A DNA stretch of 64,000 nt from Ligula intestinalis (lineage: Eukaryota; Platyhelminthes; Cestoda; Diphyllobothriidea; Diphyllobothriidae), in assembly GCA_036362985.1 (NCBI GenBank), contig JAYGXS010000010.1, positions 13,948,810-14,012,809 of the forward strand, in the 5' to 3' direction. The notes beneath the pieces were generated by a model, which worked only from the letters and a program-made list of their open reading frames with translations, was not told the DNA's origin and made no database searches. The translations under genes were made by a program, and so were the position numbers. Every line of letters begins with the position of its first letter. The stretch's first letter is position 1. Below, piece by piece: positions 44,442-56,700 of this stretch.

Positions 44442-44719
44442 ATGTTTCCCCAGAAAGTTAATGAAAATTTGTCTTTGATTGGGCTGCAGTTAAAAGACGT
44501 TAGGGGCCTCAATTTGCCCCGTGAATTGAGAAAACTTAATTTGCATCATAATTGTATATATGTATTGGACGGTTGTGTCTTTCCGCTAGGCCTAACTATG
44601 TTGGACTTATCATCCAACTGCCTTACTAGTCTTCGCGGACTCAAACACTTAAGAAATCTGCAGCGGCTCAATTTGTCAGCCAATCTCCTTACAGATTTGA
44701 GTGATATCCAGTTTCTCAC
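44442..44719 (+). CDS. LRRCC1: LRRCC1 exon 1 (start, LRR 1-4)
   Basis: 92 codons plus two bases. An in-frame TAA sits directly before the ATG (44439-44441), so this is the first codon of the frame. Repeats include 'LNLPRELRKLNLHHNCI', 'LTMLDLSSNCLTSLRGL' and 'LQRLNLSANLLTDLSDI'. Donor GTGAGT. Confidence 0.9.
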
Positions 44720-47700
44720 GTGAGTCTACCTAGCTGTCTATAGTGAAAATATATAAATTAGCGCACACTCGAAGTTCTAGCTAAGTTTTAGTCAATTACT
44801 ATGTTCTTACCTTTTTTGAACCTTGTTACTACTAAATTTTAGTATTTTCTTATTATTGGGTCGTGAATTATTGCATGAAAGTTGAATTTTGGTGGAGAAT
44901 TGTCTGCGGACGGCCAATTTTCTCTATTCTTGAAAATCTACGCTAAATTAAGCGAAACTGACTCTCACTTATTTTTATCAGACAAACTCTAGGCTTAATA
45001 TTGTACCCAATGTTGTGTTATTCTTCAGACGTGATCGGTCCCAGCGCAGACCAGATCTCCTAGTTGCCAAGAACGTCCAAATACTAGTGTACATGACATC
45101 CTTGTGGCCCGTGCGGTTGAGGCCCAGTTGTTTGCCATATAAGAGCGTCTGACAAAGCCTTAATTAAGTAATGTGGAGTTGTTTGTTGACACTCACACTC
45201 AACCATTGGGCAGTTTTCGATGAGTTAGCTGGCAATAAACCATATGATACGAATATTTGCAATATTTTATTCCTCTAGGCACCTAGTCAAGATCCATGTT
45301 TTGCATGTCCTCGGTAATTTTAAATGTATAGTATCTTAATTTGTAGACTTCAGTCAAGGCTTTTTGATTTTCCATCTTATCTTAACGAAAAGCACTTATA
45401 AACAGATGGCAGACTGGGTTTCAAATATTATTAACTGATTTGATTTTCGTTGCCCCGCTAGTGCTTAACTTTATTTCCGTCCACTTTATAGGTAAAATTG
45501 CTGGTAATTGTAATGATATTTAAGATTTTTCATGCATTGTGTAATTTCATGAGCTGAAGTTAAACAAAGTTTACGTTTTATTTTTTTTAAGTTCACTCAT
45601 TGATTTGGATGTTTCATACAATCATCTGGAAGGGTTATCAGAACTTCGGTCACTGCATGGCCCCAATTCAGTCTTATCCAAGCTGAATGTTACTGGAAAT
45701 TCTTTATCCTTCATGGACGCATTTATTAAAGACCTCTGCGGCTTGTGCGCTTTGACAGACCTATATCTCACCGATAGCCCTCTTTCTGCTAATGACAACC
45801 CACTATGCGGCATATACGGTAGGCTTTTATTTAGTTATTTTGTTGTCTCATTGGAAGTGCCGAAAGCCCTTTTTGTTGACTAAAGGCTTTCTCTAGGTTT
45901 TCGGACATTAATTTTTGCGGGTCTTCCTCAGCTGCAATCAGTTGATGGGCAGTCTCGGTCCTCTACCCTAGAAAAGTTTGCCGTCGAACATTGTACTGCC
46001 GCTAGAGGTGACATTCTTTTAAGCAATTGTATTTTATTCGAAAACTAGACTTATCTACATTACAAAATAATTCGACTGGGATAATTTCGTCGTACAAGGT
46101 TAGTGCTTCATCGCCTTACGTATTTCTTTTCCTGGCTATCACACTTTTCATTTTTTGTCTAGTAGCTCTTACTTTTTCTTCTCTTTCACAGAGAAGAGAT
46201 TGCTGTGCATCGCCAACCTTTCGAAATTCGGCGAGCCAGACACAAAGCCCAACACTTAGCATCTGCAAGCAGGTGAATTTATTTTGCAAGCATTAAGTAG
46301 ATTGAGTGTCAGTGGGTTTTCCTGTTTTAGGTGTCACCTTGTATCTTACCATCTTGAATTTTTTTAGTTATATCCAAATCCTTTCTGTAAACATTTTGAG
46401 AAAAGTAACTGAACCACTTACGAAGCTGAACAATTTCTTATGTGGTTCTGCCACACTCAAAACCTTCTTGGATTCATACCAATTCTTCAAACTATTCTAA
46501 ACGAAACTTTAGTCTATAAAGATGTTTAAAAAATGGCCCAATTACTGAGCTTACCCATATTGAGTCACCTGTCAGTAACGGTTTTGGCCTCATGTATTTT
46601 AATTTGCTAACATTTTGGTTCCCATTCCAGAACATAGTTCGCGAAAATGTCGCTCAGCAGTGGTGAACCAGATTACAGCTCATCCTAATCGAGTTTGCCA
46701 AACCTTAGCTTGGGTGGTTTTCGGCTCGAAATCAGGATTTGACTAATCAACTATTGCAAAGCTTTAACTATCTGATATGTTGGATCTATCTTAGATAGTG
46801 TAATGCTTACTAAACGGATTGAGAGGTCGCGAATAATTTTATTCGGTTTTCGATCAGGCTATTTCCTAAAATGCTCTGCTACGTATGTTTGTCCTACTTC
46901 CTTATATTTCATTAACATATTAGTTCATTCCATTTCCACAAATCTAGGGTTAATAACATTCCACCTACTGCAAATTTCGACACCAGTGTCAATAGTGTTT
47001 ACTTTTACGCATGTAAAATTACAGTCAACTACTTTATCGATATCTTCTGACTTTTCTTATTAAGACGGAGCCGTGATGCCTTAAAAACAGCTCAGTAGTT
47101 AGCGTATCATTTAAAGGTTGAATTACGTATTTCCCCACTCTTGGACCCGTCTCTGGAATTTTTCAATACGGGTGCTGATCTGGATCATGCGTCCTGCGTT
47201 TTCAATTAAATGGTGTGATTCTACCCCCCGAAGCAACTGCCTTTTATCGTCATTATCAATATATTCGAGGTCAAATCTACTATAATGCTTTGAAGTTTTT
47301 TATCGCAGGCTTTCGATTTTAAGTTTACTACGCCTGGATTTGCCAGGTTCCTTTATTTTATGCAAAAAGCACTTCAATACTATTGCATGGCTTGACTCTA
47401 TTCTGTTCTTCGTTTATGCCCATAAGGAACCTATTACCCTGCGTTCGAAACTCAAAACCTCAGCAACTCAAACATTGTCTCCTACAGACGGGAGAAGGTG
47501 CTTTAGGAAGCAGGTGATTTTCAGCTGTATTCCTCGTATCCCCTTCGATATTTTTGTTCTGTATTTAGGTATAGAGACCAATTTGTTTTCTTTTCGATAC
47601 AACAGCAAGTAGTTGACCGTAGAATGTGATCTGCGTTTTTGTAAAGTAAACCTGCACCAAAATAACGGTGAAATCAACTGCTATTGATAAAAACAGTTAT

Positions 47701-50700
47701 GAAATTTAGTGGTTGTTAAGACCAGGATCATAATTTTCACGTTTATATCTTTTACTGTTGAGTCAAATCGCTACTTTGTAACTTGACAGCCTCTTCTATC
47801 CTCTGGTTGGAATTTGCGCTATCAGCAACCGTCTTGGCTGAAGTTTGCTCCGTGTGGACATCCAAACCAAGCCTTGTACTCGGATAATAAATTTCCTCCC
47901 ACCATCGTCAGCAGTAGATGTGGTCACACAATTTTGAGTATAAACTTGCAACTACAAAAGTGACACAGACCAGCAGCAAATTTGGGCTTTCTTGATATGG
48001 TCTCCGTGTCGAATCCTTACTGTTCAGCTGAGGCTGGCTAAATTTGTAATACATATTTAGCTGTTTTAAATTTCTACTTACCCAATTTACGCCTTATGCT
48101 GATGCAAAAGGAGAGTTCGGAGTGCGTCATCTTCCATTCGGAACCTCCTATGTATGCTGGCTTATTTTTCAGCAATAAATATGTATCTTTAGAAACAACT
48201 CAATTGGATGTAAGGCGTTAGTGTGACTAGTTACATGTCCTCCGAATAGGGCCATGCCCACTAGCAGGATAACTCGGTAATTCTTTCAGAATGGAGAGTC
48301 AGTCTGCAATGACTCTTTACGTGGAGTCCTTATTCTGTTAGAATCTGTACCGCACTTTTTAGATAGCTGCGCTGATGAGGTGTGTAGGAAACGCGTAGAG
48401 GGGTGCAAAGGGTGCCTAGGCACAACATTAATCACCTGGGCCTCACTCCGACTCCGGTGTTCTTCAATATATCATGAAATGGGGTTCGAGTGGACGAGGA
48501 AAGAGAGAATACAGTATATGTGGTACAAATTACTATTATTAGTAATCACTATCCCTCTATTCTGTTTGCTGTGGTGTCAGAACGTCCCTTACGGAGCCGA
48601 TGAAGGCAAAAAATGTAGCATCTGATCTTTCGCCATTCTGAGGAGCGTTTGAACAACACTTTGGTCCAGAATTTTGGTACCAACAAAGACATTGTAGACT
48701 GGGCCGGCTACTTCTAGTCGTCGTCAGCCTAACATTCCCAACTTCCGCTCTGGATTACATGGGATTCTAACCCTGATCTTTTGCTTATAAGGAGATACGT
48801 GGATCATGATCAACCAGTGAGCCACTGACTCATTCTCCTGTTGGTTCTGATCGGGAATACTAAGCTTTAATTGTAAACTGCACTTCGGGCGTTTGGGAAA
48901 TTTCAGTTCTGACAAGCAAGCAGTTATCCGAAGACAACGTTATCAACGCCTCTAACGTGGTTTATGTACAACTCGGATGCCCTCTCGATCAATTCTGATG
49001 TAGTCTGAGTCGCATTTACTGAGACGTTAAGGAGAAATAAGGAAAGGTGTGTTTTGACTACTATGATGCAAAGGGTAATGCATTTGTTCTGTCAGGTCCT
49101 TCCTTTTCCTGAACGTTTTTCACGTCCTGAATTAAGGATAGTCTGGTGGTAGCATTTGTCTCCGAGGTGATTAATCTAGTGTTCATCTCTTATGCTTATG
49201 TTATAGGAGGTTAGATCCTCCTAGAAGTCGCTGTTTAAGCGATGAGCGAATGCTTATTTTGAGAGGTTTTCCTGGTCGATTGGGGGGAACGATCATTTTA
49301 GTCTGTGTACAAAGTTGTCATCCCGCATACTGAAGGCCTGTAGATCATCATAACGAAGTCTTTGCGCATAGGACGTACCAGACGATGTATTCTTTATCCA
49401 CCACCTTGCCTCAGTCAGCCTGTTATGGCTTTTCTTAATGTGGCCTTCATGGCACTGTCACGCAGCTGGGTTCCGAGTCGTTTCCTACGTTGTTGTGGTT
49501 TTCTGGTTGTGTTGACCCACAGTACTTGATACTGCCTCTTCTCCATTCCCCGGTCTTCTTGGGTTTGTCTTGATCCCGAGCCCTGCTGGGGAGTGGGGAG
49601 AGAGTGAGGCAGATTCATCGCAATTTTACTTTCACTATAACCTAGCACATACGGTGGACATTTTCGAACTGTCACGATGTAACTAAACTACTTGTTTCAC
49701 TTTTACAGTTTATTTAAAATGGACAGTCAGGATTTCCTTGGTTTCCATTGCAAACTTTGCGTTTACGAGCACACTAATAACCGTTGACAGTTATGCTGTC
49801 GCGAACAGCAACGTCTATCGTGTGGCCTCCGAAGTGCGTTCTGTACTAGTGACTTGCACGTTAATTGTTTTGGTGGGACAGAACTACAAAGCCTCTACCA
49901 CGCTCCCCTTCCTTACCCGATAGCGGATGTGTACTCGGGCACAGTGGTCGGCAAGGCTAAACAGCCCGTCTACGCACGCCACACACAACCTGCTCCCTAT
50001 AGCGTGTACAAGGCTTTCAGGGGGCGACTTCTAACACACATGCATGATAGTGTCATATATATAGAGACAAGTGCGTCGGACTTACCATGCTCAGCTCTTC
50101 CGTAAGAACAGATTTCTAAGTGTCAACCTCACTCCTTCTAGCGTGTCAACTAGTTGTTGGCGGGATTAGACGCAGTAGCTGACGTGACGTGTGGGTCTAC
50201 GCCTGGGCGTGCCCCAGACCCTTCTTATCTGCACCAGCAGTTATAGGCTTGCTCGGAATCAGTATGGCCTGATTAACGCGTGCCATGTGCTAATCTGATC
50301 TCCGTTTGGTTCAGCGGATCTTCAACGCAACCCGTTTTGAATACCTCCTCGAAGTTTGTGAAATTACCTTGCTCTGGCACTCTTTATGTTTCTAATGTTT
50401 TCGCTCATGGAAATATTTATCCCAGTTTCCTGCACCCGACATTAAAAACATTCGAGGCAAGCGTCCAGCTACGACAAGAATAAGGGAATTTGTCCTCGCC
50501 ACTAAGCCGGGCTAGTATTCTCGAAGTGATAATTGGATGAGTGATTATACTACCCGTAATGAGTGAGTAGCCATTCACGTTTCCTCTTTTCGACTAACCG
50601 ATGGCTGTTCACTTTTCGTCTACAATTATCTAAATGACTTCTTTTGGGATTTTCTCGCTATATTGATGTATTTCTTAACAAATGTGTTACCAATAGGAAG

Positions 50701-53700
50701 CTCAAACGAATTTGCCCATCCTTCCCTTAACAAGATTGAACCGAACTGAATCATTGAATAATTGATTTGCATTGGGGCTCATTTTGCATAGTTTTTTAGG
50801 GCAACCTTCACTCCTCAGGGGCTTTTCCTCTTTTTATTTTAGCAGTCAAACATACCACAATGGCCCAGTCATTTCCTTAGCACAGTTCAAAAGAACTCCA
50901 ATAGAGAAAACGTAAGTCTACTTGCGTCGACATTTAAGCGCTTTTTAATCATAGGTCCTGCTGGCTGCGATTAACTGACACTAACAGCGATCAGACATTT
51001 TCACATATTTAAGGAGAACTTCTTGATTTCTGATAGTTACGTAGAGGGGTTCGGTGGGAAAAACCTCCCCAGTTAAGATTGTGTCTCTCTGTTTGCTTAG
51101 AATAACATTAATTTTGAATGTGAGGGTATAGTTTGTAGCCCCACTCGATGGTTGTGTAAAAATCTACATTCTTATTTTACTTCGGTAGGTGGGGTTCTTT
51201 ACGGTTTACCTGGCCGCGAAGGAGGTTATGTGATACGCATGGATTACGACGTTCACTAGCGCTATGGACGTTATATTTGCCCTTATGTGGCTGATGTTTG
51301 GAATTAGGGCTACGATTAAGCTTGAAATGTGTAAGAGTTGGGTTTTCCTTAGAGTTAGGGTTTTCAGGCTTGTGTTATGGTTTGGATTCGGGGTTGAAAT
51401 TAGGGTTAGCGTTGGAATAAGGCTTAGGGGTTAAAAGTGAGGGTTACCCATTACCAGCATGACTTCTATCGGCGTTTGGGTTCTACTTAACTAAAGTATT
51501 CCCAGCGGGGTACATTATCTAGTCTTGTCATTTTGAAGTCACCATGTGGCCGGGTCTGTCCTTCTGCTTGGCATTTTTACTTTTCCATCTATTCTTATGC
51601 CTGATAGAACGTCCAAAATCAAGTAGCAAATAGTCAATTTCCTTCGACCGTAAAAGTAATCAACGGACGCCAGCTTCTGCAGCTACGGGAAATATATCTA
51701 CAGGATGTTGGCCTTTAACAAATTTTGCAAATACCTCGAGAATTAATTACCTGAAGGTATTTTGACACTAATTCAGATTCGAAGATTACTGCTGACCTAA
51801 ACAAGTGACAATAAGGAACCCCTAGCTTATTTGCCCTTCCTCACTCTCTCGTGTCCTGATGGGGCAAACGCGGAGTTCAAACCAGGACCCTTAAATTTTC
51901 ATGCATAGGCCCAGCCACATTTATTTCCCGAATCATGCCGTATCCGCTGCAATCGGAGTACACATTCGCATGCGAATAGTACGCAACAGGCCATTATCCT
52001 GACTGTAGGATCGGATAGTGTGTTTCGTATTCCCTCCTTTAATCAGGCTTTATTGGTAAATGCGACTTCTATATGATCTAAAAACTGACTGTGTAGCCGT
52101 TCTCATACAGCGTTTCCCTTTCAGCTCCTTCAGAATCCGGAATTGCAGGCTGCTCTCCGACAGCAGGCCGAGAGTGTCCACAAGCAGCTCACTGAGCGCA
52201 TAATCTCCCTTGAATCAAGAGGTACCTACGTGCTCTAAGTTTTTATTCGAGGGCTGTCATATCGCATGCTTTTTTACAAATTTTTGCCGTCCTGCGTTGT
52301 CACTAGGGGAAGGGGATAGCTTTTCGTCACGCCTACTTTGACTGAAGATTAACACCAGAAGAGTGAGCCCGTTAAACATGTTCAACTGGACAAACTTTTT
52401 AATGCTCAAAAGAGCTTTGAGATCAGGCTTATTGTTTGCTCAGTGTTTTATAAGAAAGTTGAACCTATTAATGTGCCTGTATTCATGAGAATCCATTCAC
52501 CAATATTAATACTTGCGATTGGAACCAGTAAGACAACGGGCTGGTAGCTCAAAAGTTAGGCGTTGGGCTTCTAATCAACAGGTTTTGGGTTGTGCCCCAG
52601 GTGGGGTTGGCCATTCCGGGTTCCTTTTAGTCGGTAATGTTTCTCTGCCCATATCACTAGCCGCCGTGCGGTGGTTGGCAGGATTTGTGAGTGCACGACA
52701 GCCAACTTAGTGCCGTAACCCATCGATGACCGTCCATCGACCAACGTTAATATTCCCGATCTAAACCGGCAGGTCAACAAGCCCTTGGCCCCATGGCTAG
52801 GGGCGTTGGGCTCCTAACCAGCGGGTCGTGATTTCAAGCCTCGGGAGTTGCAAAACTCGGAATCGAGTATGGTCGGCTGAGAATGACTACGAAACCAGAA
52901 ATGGTCATGGTAGTCTCCCTTGCCTTTTTCGCTAACGTTCTGCTGCCTATAATAGGCTAGCAGCTGTGCAGCTGCGGCTGGAGCTCGAGACTGAGCCCCA
53001 AGGCAGAACTGGACGAGTTAATGCCGTAACCGATCGGTGAACGTCCATCCATTAATGCATGATCCTTCGCAAGTAAGCGTGCAACTTTAGGGGTTACTTA
53101 TATGGGATTGTACATTTTCTGCAATCTGACAACAAGCATCATTAAAATGCATACTTGCTACCGTTTTAAAAGGGTAAATTTTGTTCTAATACCTAAACAG
53201 AACCTTCATTTTATTCAGAATACTGCTGAGTAGTTGTACGAACCTTATTTATATTCTACACCAAGGGCTTTTAGAAGACCATCATATCGCGAATCCGTGA
53301 TAGTTGGAAGACCGTGGTAATGGTAGAGGACCAGGAGACTTTTCAGCAATTTGAAATTGCCGAAGGACCTTTTGCTTCCTCGAAGTACATGCCAGCATAA
53401 ATACGAGTGAGAAGACGAAGACGACTCGATCGCTGGGACAATAGTTTTATTCGCCTGACGTTTTGAGATCTGTCGTGGTTTCGTCATTAGAGACATAGTC
53501 AGAGAGCAGTAGCAGATACAGTTTTTCGACTGAAACTAGGACTCTGCACAATAGCTTTCTTGCTCAGACTCTCCTAGCAACAAGTAATAATTAGTGTAGG
53601 GTCCTCGCCGATCTGGTTACAGAACCTGATCTTCCCGTTGTGTCTTGGTACCCAACCACCGGGACTGCGTATGACTGGCTACTGACGGCCAATAAGTCAG

Positions 53701-56700
53701 GTGTGGCTACTCCGGTCTCCTTTGTCTTTTTCAGTTCCACTCCATTGAGTAATAAGCCTTCTGAGAAGCAAACAATTTTCCTTAGCTTATGTTTTCTTTT
53801 AATGTACGCACACACCTTCACATGACTTTGAGTCCACTAACGACAACTTTGCCTCTGTCTTAATTGTTGATACCACCTTTCGTAAGTCCAAATGCCTCTC
53901 TACAAGTTTTATAAATGCGGTATTTTAGGAGCTGAAGAGGTTCGGCTAATTGGACTGGTGTCGAGTCTAAAACAGGAACTGCACAACGAGCGGAAGTGCA
54001 AGGCTCTTTTGGAAACCCGCATTCGAAGCATAATCGTAAGTTCCTTCCACCTTCCACATGAATGCTAGACTTGATTTAACGATCGGGGTGCCTAGTAGAG
54101 TCCAACAGATGTAATATACGCCTACTTGTATCTTCTCCGTAGCTCGATTACGTACTCTTTCATTTAACTAGTCGCGAGATATATTCAGTAGCTCCTCTTC
54201 CCTTTTTTCAATTTACTTGTCCCACGTAGGTGGCCTCCAGCAAAAAAGCCTTATTGATGGCTGTTGCAGCAAAATTTGCGTAGATAGAGTTGTTACCAAT
54301 GCTCCACTTTTTTAGTGGTTTGCCAGCCACTGCACCGATTTTCCATCTCGCTGATCTACCATTAAGTATAAATATTTTTAAGGCAAGAGAATTTATTTGC
54401 ATAATTGCAAAAATATTTTCTTAAGAATTGAGATCCAGGCTGTTTGCATGAATAAAAATAAATTGAAGGCCGCATGAGGAGAGCTTGGATACTGTCTCAG
54501 AAGTTAGATTATAGTTGTACATGTTATAAAATGCATACTTTTATGGAGTTGGCAACTGGAGCGTTAATGTTTCCATTTTGCGTTTATATATGCCATTAAT
54601 GTTGTTCATAATCGACTGCCAAATTGGCCGCTCTCCAAAAATAAGAGCCATCCAAACCATTAATCTGTGACAGTTTTTGAATGTTGCCGTCGGCGCAGGA
54701 TTTTTTTTTCGGAAAGTTGTTTCCACATTTGAGTACCTGGGTCGACTTCGCAGGCCCTTCTAAAAATAAGACCCCATCGCAGAAGCAAATGTCCTTTCAG
54801 AATGAGGGCCGGTAATCAATGTATTTTTAACTACTAGAAAACGTTCTCTAACACGTTTTCTAATATAAAACGGCTTAATTGTGGCCTTTTACTGGTACAA
54901 TTCAAATTCCTGCATCATCTTCCTAGTTATCGTCACAGCCGCAGATTTCTTCTGGGTGAAAGCCTCGATGGACATATGGTGGTAATTTTTTGGTGTACGA
55001 CGAATGAAATCGTCGTCCTGCTTACCTCGAAAATCAATACGGAATTCGCAGTTCAGGAAGCAGTTCAGAAGAAGAAGATACTATCACTAAAACAACAGTT
55101 TTATTTTCCCGACGTTTTGGATTCTGTTGAGAATCCTTAATCTTAGGTAGTCGTAGGAAAGTCGGAGACGTGCGCATGCGTGCTATAATTGTCAGTCCCA
55201 TAGCCACCGCTTGAGGTTTTAATTGGTGCGGTGATGGATCATTAATTGCCACAGTTTGCTTGTCAGCGTCGGATGTGGGCTTGATAATTACGGGACAATT
55301 ATGCCCGCTGTCGTCAGAGTTTTTGCTGCCCCCGGTCCTTCCCACGTGACTGATTCTGTTGCTCGGGGAATTTCTCAGTACACCGTATGGGAACGCCAAA
55401 TCGTTGCGCTCGTTGATGGACTAAAGGCCTGAGAACCATGACTCGAGCAGTTCACAGCTCACGAGGTTGTCACCTATTGCGAGGATTTGGGCCTCGGCAA
55501 ACTGGAAAATAGGGCCGGGTCCCATCGAGTGAGCTGCAACCTGGGAGTTGGCGTCTTTCTTCCTCACCGCCGCTGCATACTCGGCCATTCGCGTCCGGAG
55601 TAATCTTCCGGTTTCTCCGACGTAGTTGCTTTGTCCAGTAAAAGACTCCAGCCATTTCTTGCCATGGCAGTGGGTCTTTCGTTCTTTTGATCTGGTGCCT
55701 GATAGTTGCTTCTGGCCTGTGCGCAACTCCAACTCCAAGTGGGGTGAGTAGACGGCTGACCGCTTCCGATATATTCTTCACGTACGGAAGAGCTCGCCAA
55801 ATTTTTGGGTCAATTTTATGTGGCTTCTTCTTTCGTTTGCGTATGCATTGGTTGACAAAATTGCGCGGGTATCCATTCGCTCTCAGTACCGGTCGAAGTT
55901 GTTTTAATTCAACATCTTTGTCTTCCGCTTCGCTGCAATGCATCTCAACGCACCGGTAAAGCGCTCTTACGCAGCTGCGTTTGTGACCGATTGGGTGGTT
56001 GCTGTTGTAGTTCAGGACTTGCATAGTGTAGGTTGCTTTCCTGAGCACTTTAGTTTTTAGGCCACCACCGTCTTTGCGGCAAACGAGGACATCCAGGAAG
56101 GCTAGCTGGTTGTTCTCTTCTTCCTCTATCGTAAATTGAATGTCCGGGAAGACGGCGTTTTGATGTCAGTAGCTGATCTCACTCAATAACGACAAAGGTG
56201 TCCTGCACACACCGAGCCTAGAATTTCGGTCTGTGCTGTCGGAAAACCAGTGATTCCAACCGTTGCAGGGCCGTCTCTGCTATGAGTCCGGAACTAGGCG
56301 AACAAATATGTGTGCCCTTCACCTGCTCGTAGGTAATTCTGTTGAAGGTAAAGTCCGTTTTGAGGCAGAACTTTGGGAGCTGAAGGATTTGGGCGTGTCC
56401 GAAGGTGATTCTTCGTTTCATCGTATTTCTCTCGTAGGAGTAGTTGGATAGTCTCAACGGCCATGTCCTGTGGAATAGAAGTAAAAAGGGACGTGACATC
56501 AAAGGATACCATGATATCGTTTGGCTGGAGGCTTACCCCTTTAAGTTTCTCCAAGAATATATGTATGGATTTTTTCTACAGTTTTAATTTCTTTATAAAT
56601 TCAGTTTTATAGAAAAAAATCACGAATAATATTTTTTCTTGCAATCGTTTGTTATGATTTTACGTCTTCTGAAAGCGTTATACTTCACAAAGGAGTATAT

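Noticed and set aside
47340..47612. Small exon at 47488-47513 bracketed by AG and GTGATT
   Set aside because: The frame needed after exon 4 gives no coiled-coil-like or conserved peptide; support too weak.
52538..52620. A functional tRNA-Arg gene
   Set aside because: Acceptor stem does not close and a SINE body follows directly.
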